NCBI GenBank assembly: GCA_964369915.1
Contig: CAYJGG010000002.1
Span: forward strand, 8,374 to 72,373
Length of the DNA: 64,000 nucleotides
Source of the DNA: RGIG3102 sp964369915
GTDB lineage: Bacteria > Bacillota > Clostridia > Oscillospirales > Ruminococcaceae
Direction of reading: 5' to 3'
This document shows, piece after piece, positions 7,241-15,820 of this stretch (position 1 is its first letter; each line of letters begins with the position of its first letter). The position numbers were made by a program, and so were the translations under genes. The notes beneath the pieces are model-generated. The model was not told where the DNA came from and did not search any database. It saw nothing but the letters and a program-made list of their open reading frames with translations.

Positions 7241-7269
7241 TTATAAAAAATGAAAAAGGAAAAAAGAAA

Positions 7270-8151
7270 ATGAAAAAACTATTAAGTATTATTTTAGCGT
7301 CTGTTATGATGCTATCTTTAACAGCTTGCTCAAACGAAACAGCAGAAACTACTACAAGCGAGGAAACTCTAGAAAAAGGGCTGAAAATTATCAGCCTTGA
7401 TCCAACATCAACTGAAATTTTAACGGATTTAGGAATAAAAGAAGAACTTGTTGCAGTTGATATGTATGTGGGTGCAGGGTATGAAGAACTACCAGCCTTT
7501 GATGCGTTTAATCCAGAAATTGAAACAATGCTAGCACTTAGCCCTGATATCGTATTTGTGTCAGGAATGTCTGATATTTCAGGGACAGATTTATATTCAT
7601 CTCTAACAGATGCAAATTCTGAAATAGAAATAATTAATATTCCAGTGGCAAACAGTATAAATGAAATTTATGAAAATATTAATTTAATTGCTTTAAAAGT
7701 TAATAAAGTGAGTGAAGGCGAAGAATTAATAAATAATATGGAAATAGAAATCGAAACTATAACAGAAATAGTTAAAACTGCAGAAGGCGAAAAATCAGTT
7801 TATTTTGAAGTGTCTAATTTATATTCATTAGGAGCAAACACTTATATTAACGAAATGATTGAAATACTAGGTGCTAAAAATATTTTTGCTGACGAAGAAA
7901 GCTGGATTGCAGTTAATGAAGAAGAATTAATCGCAAGAAATCCTGATATAATTCTAACTAGCGATGGATACACTCCTGATGTAGTTAACACTATTTTAAA
8001 TAATGAAAATTATAAGGATATAACAGCAGTTAAAAATGGCGATGTATATTTAATTGATCCAAATTCATCTGCAAGAGCAAACCACAGAATTACATTAGCT
8101 TTAAAAGAAATGGCAAGGGCGATTTATGGAGAAGAAATTATCTCAGAGTAG
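7270..8151 (+). CDS. btuF: Cobalamin ABC transporter substrate-binding lipoprotein
   Basis: A 293-residue class III periplasmic-type binding protein tethered as a lipoprotein (lipobox LTAC, C20). The fold is visible as two alpha/beta lobes joined by a long helix: KIISLDPTSTEILTDLGI and ALSPDIVFVSG in the first lobe, the connecting helix around INEIYENINLIA, and SVYFEVSNLYSLGANTYINEMIEILGAKNIF with ARNPDIIL in the second. Binding proteins of this class carry vitamin B12, heme or siderophores; the cobalamin riboswitch directly upstream identifies corrinoid as the likely substrate. Its 3' end overlaps the permease gene by 26 bases, so the three transport genes form one operon. Confidence 0.88.
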   Translation: MKKLLSIILASVMMLSLTACSNETAETTTSEETLEKGLKIISLDPTSTEILTDLGIKEELVAVDMYVGAGYEELPAFDAFNPEIETMLALSPDIVFVSGMSDISGTDLYSSLTDANSEIEIINIPVANSINEIYENINLIALKVNKVSEGEELINNMEIEIETITEIVKTAEGEKSVYFEVSNLYSLGANTYINEMIEILGAKNIFADEESWIAVNEEELIARNPDIILTSDGYTPDVVNTILNNENYKDITAVKNGDVYLIDPNSSARANHRITLALKEMARAIYGEEIISE

Positions 8152-9172
8152 GTATATTTTTATAATATGCCTATTAATTAGCATCTTCACTATTTTACTA
8201 GGAATATCAATAGGTAGCGTATCGGTTAGTTTTTCCGATACGCTATTAGTGATTTTTGATATGATATTTAAAACTGATTTTAGTAAAGAGGTTTTAGATT
8301 TAAATAAAACAATTATAACTCAAATTCGTTTACCACGAACGTTATTAGCCTTTTTAGTTGGGGGTGCAGTTTCGGTTTGCGGATGCGTTTTGCAATCTGT
8401 TTTAAAAAACCCACTCGCCTCGGCTTATAGTTTAGGTGTTTCTTCGGCGTCAGGATTATTTATTGCAGTAGTTATGATATTTTATACAGGCAGTTTTATG
8501 TATGAATTAATGATTACTGGCGGAATAATGGGCGGATTTTTATGCGTTGTTTTAGTTTTGTTATTTGCGCAAATTAGCGATAAAAGCCTTTCTACGAACA
8601 CAGTTGTTTTAGCGGGTATGGTGCTTTCATTATTTTTAAATGCTATTATGACAAGCCTAGCTAGCCAAAGTGCGGAATATACAAATAAAATATTTTTATT
8701 TCAGCTAGGGAGTTTTGCAGGAAAAGGTTATGATGGCGTTATAGTTTTAAGTATTGTTTTACCTATTGCGCTTTTAATATTATTTATGTTTTCTAATATT
8801 TTAGATATTCTAAGCTTTGGCGATGATACTGCAAATTCACTAGGGGTTAATAGCAAACTAACGAAATGGATTTTAATATTATTAGTTTCGGCTTTAACTA
8901 GCGTTTGCGTTGCTTTTGCTGGGATAATTGGATTTGTTGATTTAATTGTTCCTCATATTGTTAGAAGGATTACAACTGCAAATCATAAAAAGACAATCCC
9001 CTTAAATATATTAATCGGGGGCAGTTTTATGGTGGTTTGTGATATTATAGCCAGAACAGTTTTATCTCCAAGAGAAATCCCAGTTGGCTCTATAACAGCC
9101 TTAATTGGTGCGCCATTCTTTGTTTTTGTTTATCTTTTATTAAAAAAGGAGGCAAACAATGCTCAAAGCTAA
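8126..9172 (+). CDS. btuC: Cobalamin ABC transporter permease
   Basis: A 348-residue integral membrane protein of the FecCD/BtuC family with about ten transmembrane helices. Family signatures include RLPRTLLAFLVGGAVSVCGCVLQSVLKNPLASAYSLG near the N terminus, where the permease contacts the substrate path, and the cytoplasmic loop FVDLIVPHIVRRI with the following GGSFMVVCDIIART, which dock onto the ATPase. It pairs with BtuD and receives substrate from the BtuF lipoprotein. The start overlaps the end of btuF by 26 bases and has AAGGG upstream; no better in-frame start is available without losing the first helix. It belongs to the riboswitch-controlled operon. Confidence 0.9.
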   Translation: MEKKLSQSRYIFIICLLISIFTILLGISIGSVSVSFSDTLLVIFDMIFKTDFSKEVLDLNKTIITQIRLPRTLLAFLVGGAVSVCGCVLQSVLKNPLASAYSLGVSSASGLFIAVVMIFYTGSFMYELMITGGIMGGFLCVVLVLLFAQISDKSLSTNTVVLAGMVLSLFLNAIMTSLASQSAEYTNKIFLFQLGSFAGKGYDGVIVLSIVLPIALLILFMFSNILDILSFGDDTANSLGVNSKLTKWILILLVSALTSVCVAFAGIIGFVDLIVPHIVRRITTANHKKTIPLNILIGGSFMVVCDIIARTVLSPREIPVGSITALIGAPFFVFVYLLLKKEANNAQS

Positions 9173-9914
9173 AAATATAAAATCCGGATACGAAAAAAAT
9201 GTTGTTTTAGAAAAAGTGTCTTTTGAAATACAAAAAAATAAAATCGTTAGTATTTTAGGACAAAATGGCTGTGGGAAAAGCACATTATTAAAAGTTATAC
9301 TAAATCAAATAAAATACGAGGGCGAAGTTTTTATCGATGATATTAACTTAAAAACGCTATCTTATAAAAATCGTGGACAAACTATTGGCGCTATTATGCA
9401 AAATAATGTTAATCAATTTCCATACACTGTTTTTGAAACTGCTTTAATGGGAAGATTTTCATATAAGGAAAATAGCTTATTATCAGGATATAAAAAAAGC
9501 GATTATAAAAAAGTTGATGATGTTTTAAAACTTTTAGATTTATACCACTTAAAAGACAGACTTATTAACTCCTTATCACAAGGACAACTTCAAAGAGTTT
9601 TTTTAGCGAGAGTTTTTGCCCAAGAGCCCAAAATAATTTTACTAGATGAGGCTGTTAACCACTTAGATTTAAAATATCAAATCGAAACAATGGAGTTTAT
9701 AAAAAAATGGGTGCAAGAAGGGGATAGATATGTTATATCTGTTTTACACGATGTTAATTTAGCTTTTAATTATAGCGATGAAATTATTTTAATGAAAGAT
9801 AAAAATATTCTTTTGCATAAAGATATTAAAGATTTTCCAAAAGAAAAATTAAACGAAGTTTATAACACTGATATAATTCCATATCTTGAAAAAAGTGCGA
9901 AACTATGGCTGTAA
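9159..9914 (+). CDS. btuD: Cobalamin ABC transporter ATPase
   Basis: A 251-residue ATP-binding subunit that drives corrinoid import with BtuC. Motifs in order: Walker A GQNGCGKST at 34-42, Q loop around IMQNN, signature LSQGQ (usual LSGGQ with one change), Walker B IILLDEA, D loop NHLD and switch histidine in VLHDVN. The SQGQ variant is common in iron/B12-type ATPases. The gene overlaps btuC by 14 bases with AAAGGAGG just before its ATG. It is the last gene of the cobalamin-responsive operon; a new promoter begins right after its stop. Confidence 0.92.
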   Translation: MLKAKNIKSGYEKNVVLEKVSFEIQKNKIVSILGQNGCGKSTLLKVILNQIKYEGEVFIDDINLKTLSYKNRGQTIGAIMQNNVNQFPYTVFETALMGRFSYKENSLLSGYKKSDYKKVDDVLKLLDLYHLKDRLINSLSQGQLQRVFLARVFAQEPKIILLDEAVNHLDLKYQIETMEFIKKWVQEGDRYVISVLHDVNLAFNYSDEIILMKDKNILLHKDIKDFPKEKLNEVYNTDIIPYLEKSAKLWL

Positions 9915-9917
9915 TAT

Positions 9918-9945
9918 TTGATTTTTAGTTTATATATGATATAAT
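9918..9945 (+). promoter_or_regulatory. Promoter for the small membrane protein pair
   Basis: TTGATT at 9918-9923 and TATAAT at 9940-9945, 16 bases apart, starting just after the btuD stop codon and about 50 bases before the next start codon. Confidence 0.5.
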
Positions 9946-9994
9946 CAATATTAGATAAAATATTGATTAGTTAGTATTTAAAGAGGAAAAGAAA

Positions 9995-10567
9995 ATGGAT
10001 AAAAAGCGTTTAGGTGGATTTCTATTAATTTTTAGTGGTTTAATGGCGATTGCGTATTTAAATATGCAGTTTATTCATCTATGGCAAATTTGCTTTATAA
10101 TAATATCTGTTTTAATACTTTCGGCAGTTATAGAAGATGCAGTATATTTTAGAAAAATAAAAAAACAAGATAATTTAAAAGCGCTAACTTCTAATATGCA
10201 TTTATGGATTATGAATGTGCTTTTAGGGCTTATGGTTGTATTAAATTTTTCAATGCAATCTAGCTTACAATCAGAAAACGCAAGCGTTACTTTGCTTTTA
10301 GAAATGCTTGTTATAGGCGTTTTGTACACACGAACAAGAAGCACTTATATAGGCGAAAGTTACCTTTTACTTAAAGGCAGATATATCCAGCTTAATAATA
10401 TTAAAAAAACTCAAAAAGATTTTGTTTTTGGAGTAATTGAATCTCAAAATCTTTATGAATACACCGTTGAATTAAATAATGGGAATAAGCATAAATTTAT
10501 AGTTAATGAATTCTTTTTAGAAAAAGATAAAGAAATAATGATTGATAAAAAGCTTTTAGCTAATTAA
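9995..10567 (+). CDS. Uncharacterised membrane protein (paralogue of the next gene)
   Basis: A 190-residue protein with four probable transmembrane segments (about 7-25, 29-50, 68-88 and 92-108) and a soluble C-terminal half. I do not recognise a family. A KKQDNL motif sits between the second and third helices, and the same motif in the same place occurs in the neighbouring gene. The C-terminal halves also correspond (YIQLNNIKKTQK and ELNNGNKHKF here; YIKLEDIISTKK and LKNGKKAELSF there). The two probably arose by duplication and form a two-gene operon from the promoter at 9918. The start has AGAGGAAAAG before it. Confidence 0.75.
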   Translation: MDKKRLGGFLLIFSGLMAIAYLNMQFIHLWQICFIIISVLILSAVIEDAVYFRKIKKQDNLKALTSNMHLWIMNVLLGLMVVLNFSMQSSLQSENASVTLLLEMLVIGVLYTRTRSTYIGESYLLLKGRYIQLNNIKKTQKDFVFGVIESQNLYEYTVELNNGNKHKFIVNEFFLEKDKEIMIDKKLLAN

Positions 10568-10590
10568 TAAAATAAACCACCAAGAAAGAA

Positions 10591-11196
10591 ATGGAAATAA
10601 ATATGAAACACCAAATTAGAAATAGCGCCATACTTTTTTTAATACTATTAGTGCCAACGATGTTGATTTTACCTTTTAATGAATTAGATGTCGTTCAAAT
10701 AATATATCTTGTTGTGGGAGTAGCTTTTTTTAGTTTATATTTAGTGAGAAGATTTATATTTCTAAAAACTAAAAAGCAAGATAATCTAACTCTTTTAGTT
10801 GCAGCTTATGTTAAAGCAGTAGAAATTTTTACTGAAATGTTGGTGCTTTTAATGTTTATAATTAGTGTATGGTCGGCTATAACTGAATTTGAAAATGCAA
10901 ATTTAGTTTTAATGAGTGGGGCTTATTTATGCGCAAAAGAATTTTTCTTTAATATTCCTTACATAGGCGATAAATATTTATATTTAGCAACTCAATTTCC
11001 AAATAACTATATTAAATTAGAAGATATAATTTCAACAAAAAAACTAGAGCATACACTAGGGAATTTGAATCCAAAAGTTTTTATTAAATATGATTTAGTT
11101 TTAAAAAATGGAAAAAAAGCAGAACTAAGCTTTGATAAACTCAGCTTTACAAAAGAAAAAGAAGATTTATTAGATAAACATCTTTTAAAAGAATAA
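10591..11196 (+). CDS. Uncharacterised membrane protein (paralogue of the previous gene)
   Basis: A 201-residue protein with four predicted membrane helices followed by a soluble tail, organised like the gene 24 bases upstream. Shared features are the KKQDNL loop, the phrase IGDKYLYLATQFPNNYIKLEDI matching IGESYLLLKGRYIQLNNI, and a lysine-rich end with a LLDKHLL helix matching MIDKKLL. No known domain is recognised. The start may be ATG 10591 or 10603; the second gives an N terminus MKHQIRN more like that of its paralogue. An intrinsic terminator follows directly. Confidence 0.72.
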   Translation: MEINMKHQIRNSAILFLILLVPTMLILPFNELDVVQIIYLVVGVAFFSLYLVRRFIFLKTKKQDNLTLLVAAYVKAVEIFTEMLVLLMFIISVWSAITEFENANLVLMSGAYLCAKEFFFNIPYIGDKYLYLATQFPNNYIKLEDIISTKKLEHTLGNLNPKVFIKYDLVLKNGKKAELSFDKLSFTKEKEDLLDKHLLKE

Positions 11197-11204
11197 TAAA
11201 ATAA

Positions 11205-11236
11205 AAAAATTCCGATATCTCTATCGGAATTTTTAT
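11205..11236. terminator. Intrinsic terminator between convergent genes
   Basis: TTCCGATA pairs with TATCGGAA around TCTC, flanked by A and T runs on both sides, so it can serve both the membrane-protein pair and the convergent gene at 11246. Confidence 0.85.
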
Positions 11237-11245
11237 TTTTTTAAA

Positions 11246-11659
11246 TTAAATTTTTTCGTCTAAAGCTGGCTCAGATGCGAGTTCTTCAGCATAAGCTGTG
11301 TAATCTGTGCCTTCATCATCAAAATAATCATCTTCAAAATGCTCACCATACATCATATCTTCAAGATTTTTTAGATGCTTATCTTTTTTATACATATAAT
11401 AAACGGCTGCTGCAAGAGCGGCAAGTGCTGCCACTGCAAAGAATTTTAAAAAAGTTTTCATTTCGGCGTCCTCCTTTGGTTTTTCTATTTCGATTGGTTT
11501 TGTTTCTTCTTTGTTTTTCAAAGTGAGTGCTTTTAAATTAGTTATTGCAAAATTTAATCCCCTAACTTTAGTTGTAAGATATGTTTTATAAACTTGCATA
11601 GCTGAAATTGCAAACTTTACAGTGTTTTTATTAAATAAAAGTTTCGACTTAAAATTCAT
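11246..11659 (-). CDS. Small membrane protein with possible internal start
   Basis: The open frame encodes 137 residues: a basic N-terminal part (1-65), a membrane helix of alanines and valines at about 70-90 (FFAVAALAALAAAVYYMYKK) and a strongly acidic tail (FEDDYFDDEG). No known family is recognised. Two starts are supported. ATG 11659 has AAGGTGGG upstream. ATG 11461, inside the frame, is preceded by a near-perfect AAAGGAGG at the ideal distance and would give a 71-residue protein that begins just before the helix (MKTFLKFF). The codons that form this internal site encode KPKED. Either the shorter protein is the real product or both forms are made. Confidence 0.6.
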   Translation of the reverse strand: MNFKSKLLFNKNTVKFAISAMQVYKTYLTTKVRGLNFAITNLKALTLKNKEETKPIEIEKPKEDAEMKTFLKFFAVAALAALAAAVYYMYKKDKHLKNLEDMMYGEHFEDDYFDDEGTDYTAYAEELASEPALDEKI

Positions 11660-11755
11660 AAAATCCCACCTTGTCCTTTTAAATTTATATATATATTATT
11701 ATACCACTATTTTTAAATTAATACAAATAAAAATTCTGTGATATTTTTATAAAAC

Positions 11756-11780
11756 AAAACCCGATTTAAAATCGGGTTTT
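11756..11780 (-). terminator. Intrinsic terminator after deoD
   Basis: AAAACCCGATTT pairs with AAATCGGGTTTT with almost no loop, followed on the minus strand by TTTTGTTTTAT. It lies about ten bases after the deoD stop codon. Confidence 0.85.
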
Positions 11781-11790
11781 AATAGTTTTA

Positions 11791-12510
11791 TTATAATTTT
11801 ATTGCGGCTTCAAGAGCAATTTCCATCATATCAACAAAAGCAGTTTGTCTTTCCTGGGCTGTTGTTTGTTTTTGCAGTACAAAGCTATCTGAAATAGTTG
11901 CTATACAAGCAGCATTTTTATTTAGATATTTTGCATTTGCAAATAAGGCAAAACTTTCCATTTCAACACAGTCTGGATCAAATTCACCAAATTTTCCACG
12001 CATAACTGGATCTGAATAGAAAACATCGCTAGAATGGAACATACCGCCCTTTAAAGTTTTTCCAATTTCAGCAGCAGATTTTTTTAATTGGTCGTTTATA
12101 ACTGAGGTTGGCTCTAAAACTCTTTCTGTGTAACCAAAGCCTACTTCTGCATAGCTTGATTTACTAAAAGCTGCTTCAGCAATAAGAACATCAAATAAAT
12201 TGTGTTCAGCTTTATAACCGCCAGCTGTTCCAACACGGATAATATTTTCAACGCCGTAAAATTCATATAATTCATATGAATAAATACCCATACTAGGCAT
12301 ACCCATACCAGAACCCATAACTGAAACTTCAACGCCTTTATATGTGCCAGTAAAGCCTAGCATACCTCTAACTGAGTTAAACTCTTTAACATTTTCTAAA
12401 AATGTGTCTGCAATAAATTTTGCACGAAGTGGATCACCTGGCATTAAAACTGTTTTTGCGATTTCGCCAAGTTTTGCATGATTATGCGGTGTACCTTTAA
12501 ATTCTGACAT
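11791..12510 (-). CDS. deoD: Purine-nucleoside phosphorylase (DeoD type)
   Basis: A 239-residue hexameric-type phosphorylase that cleaves purine (deoxy)nucleosides with phosphate to base and (deoxy)ribose 1-phosphate. Family motifs: TPHNHA at the N terminus (conserved His), MPGDPLRAKFIA (phosphate-binding Arg), GSGMGMPSMGIYSYEL, RVGTAGG, the ribose-contacting VEMESFALFANAK and the base-contacting Asp in TISDSF. I start it at ATG 12510 because AAAGGAGAC lies just upstream and DeoD proteins begin close to the TPHNHA block; the frame is open a further 19 codons upstream without a suitable site. It stands alone with its own terminator. Confidence 0.95.
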   Translation of the reverse strand: MSEFKGTPHNHAKLGEIAKTVLMPGDPLRAKFIADTFLENVKEFNSVRGMLGFTGTYKGVEVSVMGSGMGMPSMGIYSYELYEFYGVENIIRVGTAGGYKAEHNLFDVLIAEAAFSKSSYAEVGFGYTERVLEPTSVINDQLKKSAAEIGKTLKGGMFHSSDVFYSDPVMRGKFGEFDPDCVEMESFALFANAKYLNKNAACIATISDSFVLQKQTTAQERQTAFVDMMEIALEAAIKL

Positions 12511-12634
12511 ATTTTGTCTCCTTTTCTTTGCCAATAATATGGCTTTCATTATTATATATTTTATCATAAATTACAAAGTAAAATCAAATATTTTATTGTG
12601 AATTATTTATGATTTTTTAAACTTTATTAAATAG

Positions 12635-13717
12635 TTAATTGAAAATTAAAAAGGCATCTTTGTTAACCCAAAAATCAGATTTTTTAATAATTGCAATTTG
12701 CTCATTTTTATTTTCATCTTCAATTTTAACTATAAAATCTTCAGATAATTCGGCGATAATTTTTGGAGGAATATTTTCTTCATCGCTATAAAACAGAAAG
12801 ATTTCATTTAAATTCATATTATCTAAATTCATATGAAAATATCTGTATTCATCAAGTCTTTCATAGCCAAACATAACTCTATTATCATAAACTCCAATTA
12901 AAGAAGAACGAAGAACTTTAGCTTCTAAAGTTACTTCTAATAATTCGCCAGTATTTAAATCTTCTCTTATAATTCCAGTGTTTTGAGGCTCCATTTTAAA
13001 TAGATAATCTTCATACATTTTATAAGTTGTGGTTAAAATTAAGCTCTTTTTAACATCGGTAAAATCGCCATTTGCAACATTGTAGCTAGATAAAACTCCA
13101 AGCTGTTCATCAATAGAATATAAATATATTTCACCCTCATAGCTTGAAAGGATATAAGCGTCTAAAGGCAGTTTTTCTATATTTTTATAATCTTCGTTTT
13201 CAAAATCAATTTCGCATAAATAATCATTATGCCCTTCGGCTAAAAACTTGTTTTTTGATAAAACTAAATACATTTTATCATCAGAAAAAATAACATTATC
13301 TAAATCTTCTTGAAAAGTTATAAATTCGCTTTCCTTAAAAGATATTTTAATTATATCACTAGGATTTGAAATTGAAATTCTAGTTACAAAACTATCATAA
13401 AAAACAGAAGAAGACACAATATATAAATAATCTTTAAAAACAAAGCTATGTAAAAAAGAAGTATCGCTATTTACAACAGGAATACTAACTCCAAAATCCT
13501 GTTTTGTTAAAGAAGCGATATCATATTCATAAACGCCGTAATTTAAACTATCTTTAACATAAACGCTGTATCCATTTGTTTCATTAAAGCTACTTTGATT
13601 ATATAAATTCACAATTTCTTTTTCACTGCTAGAATCACTAGAATTATTCGAACAAGCAGAAAATATAAAAGCGAATATTAAAGACATAGCTAAAATTTTT
13701 ATTTTTTTTCTTGGCAT
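12635..13717 (-). CDS. Uncharacterised lipoprotein, probable beta-rich fold
   Basis: A 360-residue protein with a lipoprotein signal (positively charged start, hydrophobic core, lipobox FSAC) and a serine/asparagine-rich linker. The rest alternates short hydrophobic and aromatic strands with DxE/N-rich turns (for example FKDYLYIVSSSVF, GEIYLYSIDEQ, DNRVMFGYERL), a pattern seen in beta-propeller sensor proteins. I cannot assign a family. It is the last gene of a leftward run Lrp-aminotransferase-ispE, 40 bases after ispE with an AAAGGAAA site, so it may be co-transcribed, although nothing ties it to isoprenoid synthesis. Confidence 0.65.
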   Translation of the reverse strand: MPRKKIKILAMSLIFAFIFSACSNNSSDSSSEKEIVNLYNQSSFNETNGYSVYVKDSLNYGVYEYDIASLTKQDFGVSIPVVNSDTSFLHSFVFKDYLYIVSSSVFYDSFVTRISISNPSDIIKISFKESEFITFQEDLDNVIFSDDKMYLVLSKNKFLAEGHNDYLCEIDFENEDYKNIEKLPLDAYILSSYEGEIYLYSIDEQLGVLSSYNVANGDFTDVKKSLILTTTYKMYEDYLFKMEPQNTGIIREDLNTGELLEVTLEAKVLRSSLIGVYDNRVMFGYERLDEYRYFHMNLDNMNLNEIFLFYSDEENIPPKIIAELSEDFIVKIEDENKNEQIAIIKKSDFWVNKDAFLIFN

Positions 13718-13757
13718 AGGTGAAATTTCCTTTCATTTTAAAAATCTATAAGCTAGA

Positions 13758-14627
13758 TTACTTCTTTTTAATCGCTGCTCCAAAAGAAACAGGCTGTGCT
13801 AAAAACACGCTTTTATATAAAGGTTTTAATGCTTCTTTTGCTTTTTTGGCAGTTTCTTCATTATCAAAAATTCCAAAAACAGCAGCACCACTCCCTGTCA
13901 TAACGCTACCTAGTGCCCCATGAGAAATAAGATTTTCTTTTATTTCTTGAGTGTATTCGCTCTTTGCAGCCTTTTCTAAATCATTAGCTAAATACTTAGA
14001 AATTTCTTTTAAATTTTGGCTTTTTATAGCTGATAGTAATTTATCTGTTTCAACTAAAGTTTTTTCATTTAATTCATCATAATTTTTAAAAGCCTCAGGA
14101 GTTGAAACGCCAACAAAAGGCATACAGATAACAAAAAAGCAGTTTGGCATTTTTGGAGCAGGAGAGATTACTTCGCCCGTTCCGCCAACTCTTTTTGTTC
14201 CACCCACAAGCATAAAAGGAACATCACTGCCAACTTTTAAGCCGATTTCTAAAAGCTCTTCAATTGATAAATTAGTGTTATAAAGATAATTCAAGCCTTT
14301 AATAACACCGGCGGCATCGGCACTTCCTCCAGCCATTCCAGCTTTTATAGGCACTCTTTTATTAACATCGATTAAAACACCGCCTTTAATATTTGTGTAT
14401 TCAAAAAATTTCATCGCGGCTTTAACGGCTGTGTTTTTTTCGTTTGTTGGGATATATCTAGCGTTTGATTTTAATGTGATTTCATCTTGCTTTGTTAGAG
14501 TTATATACTCAAAAAGCGAAACTGTTTGCATAACCATATCTAATAGATGGTATCCTTTTTCATCAACTCCTGTTATATCTAAACTAAGATTAATTTTAGC
14601 AGGAGCAATAACTTTTACGCTATCCAT
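13758..14627 (-). CDS. ispE: 4-diphosphocytidyl-2-C-methyl-D-erythritol kinase
   Basis: A 289-residue GHMP kinase of the MEP isoprenoid pathway that phosphorylates CDP-methylerythritol at the 2-hydroxyl. Visible features: KINLSLDITGVDEKGYHLLDMVMQTV at the N terminus, where IspE binds the cytidine substrate; the ATP-binding glycine loop PIKAGMAGGSADAAG (family consensus PxxxGLGGGSSDAA); GSDVPFMLVGG with the catalytic Asp; and MTGSGAAVFGIF near the C terminus. Length is normal. The gene lies 20 bases after the aminotransferase and before an uncharacterised lipoprotein, probably in one operon headed by the Lrp-type regulator. Confidence 0.95.
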   Translation of the reverse strand: MDSVKVIAPAKINLSLDITGVDEKGYHLLDMVMQTVSLFEYITLTKQDEITLKSNARYIPTNEKNTAVKAAMKFFEYTNIKGGVLIDVNKRVPIKAGMAGGSADAAGVIKGLNYLYNTNLSIEELLEIGLKVGSDVPFMLVGGTKRVGGTGEVISPAPKMPNCFFVICMPFVGVSTPEAFKNYDELNEKTLVETDKLLSAIKSQNLKEISKYLANDLEKAAKSEYTQEIKENLISHGALGSVMTGSGAAVFGIFDNEETAKKAKEALKPLYKSVFLAQPVSFGAAIKKK

Positions 14628-14647
14628 ATTATTCCCTTTCTTAAAGT

Positions 14648-15820
14648 TTACTGATTTTTTATTTTTTGGACAAACTCTTCGATTTTGATAAGAGCTTGAT
14701 TTAAATGATCTAGTGAATAAGAATAAGAAATCCTGATAAAGCCTTCGCCAGCTTCACCAAAAGCGGTTCCAGGAACTACAACAACATTCCCCTCAAACAA
14801 TAATCGATTGCAAAAATCTTCGCTAGTAAGCCCAGTGGATCTAATATCACAAAACACATAAAATGCGCCTTTTGCATCGTGAGTTGAAAGACCTATTCTA
14901 TTAAGCTCGGCTATAACGAATTTTCTGCGCATATTATATTCATCACGCATTAATTCAACTTCTTCATCACATTCATTTAAAGCTACAATAGCAGCATATT
15001 GGCTAGTTGTAGGAGCGCTAATAATTGCATACTGATGAAGTTTTGTCATTGCAGCGATTAATTCTTGCGGACCTAAAGTATAGCCAAGACGCCAACCAGT
15101 CATAGAATATGCCTTTGAAAAACCGCTGATAATAACTGTTCTTTCCTTCATGTTTTCAACATTAGCAAAAGAAACGTGCTTTTGGCCAAAAGTGAGCTCT
15201 GCATAAATTTCATCTGTCATAACTATTATGTTTGTATCTTTTAAAACTTCGGCTATTTCTTCATAATCCTTTAAATTCATAACAGCACCTGTTGGATTAG
15301 ATGGAAATGGAAGCACTAAAATTTTTGTTTTATCTGTTATAGCATTTTTAACTTGCTCGGCTGTTATTTTAAAATCATTTTCTTTAAAAGTTGGTATTTC
15401 AACAATATTTGCTTTACATAATTTAGCAAGTGGACCATAGCTAACATATGAAGGAACTGGAATAATAACCTCATCACCTTCATTTAAAAGCACTCTAAAA
15501 CATAAGTCGATAGCCTCGCTACCGCCAACTGTAACGAAAACTTCATCAGGAGTATACTCAAGATTAAATCTTCGTTTTTGATAATTGCAAATAGCCTCTA
15601 AAAGTTGTGGCATACCTGCGTTTGCAGTATACCAAGTTCTGCCTTTTTCTAAAGAGTCGATAGCAGCTTGCCTAACTCTCCATGGAGTTTTAAAATCAGG
15701 CTCACCAACAGCTAAAACGATAGCATCTTGATTTTGCATAGCCAAAGAGAAAAATCGTCTTATTCCAGATGGTGGTATAGTTTTAAACTCATTATTTAAT
15801 AAGTTTTGATAATTTATCAT
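14648..15820 (-). CDS. PLP-dependent class I/II aminotransferase (YugH/PatA-like)
   Basis: A 390-residue fold-type I aminotransferase. The PLP lysine is K236 in SGFSKAYSMTGWRLGY, with the usual PFPSNPTGAV substrate/PLP loop, DEIYAELTF, and the C-terminal arginine in GFIRISYSYS that binds the substrate carboxylate. It belongs to the aspartate/aromatic aminotransferase subgroup commonly encoded next to an Lrp/AsnC regulator in Bacillota. Its start overlaps the Lrp stop by four bases (ATGA), so the pair is translationally coupled. The exact amino donor cannot be read from the sequence. Confidence 0.9.
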   Translation of the reverse strand: MINYQNLLNNEFKTIPPSGIRRFFSLAMQNQDAIVLAVGEPDFKTPWRVRQAAIDSLEKGRTWYTANAGMPQLLEAICNYQKRRFNLEYTPDEVFVTVGGSEAIDLCFRVLLNEGDEVIIPVPSYVSYGPLAKLCKANIVEIPTFKENDFKITAEQVKNAITDKTKILVLPFPSNPTGAVMNLKDYEEIAEVLKDTNIIVMTDEIYAELTFGQKHVSFANVENMKERTVIISGFSKAYSMTGWRLGYTLGPQELIAAMTKLHQYAIISAPTTSQYAAIVALNECDEEVELMRDEYNMRRKFVIAELNRIGLSTHDAKGAFYVFCDIRSTGLTSEDFCNRLLFEGNVVVVPGTAFGEAGEGFIRISYSYSLDHLNQALIKIEEFVQKIKNQ

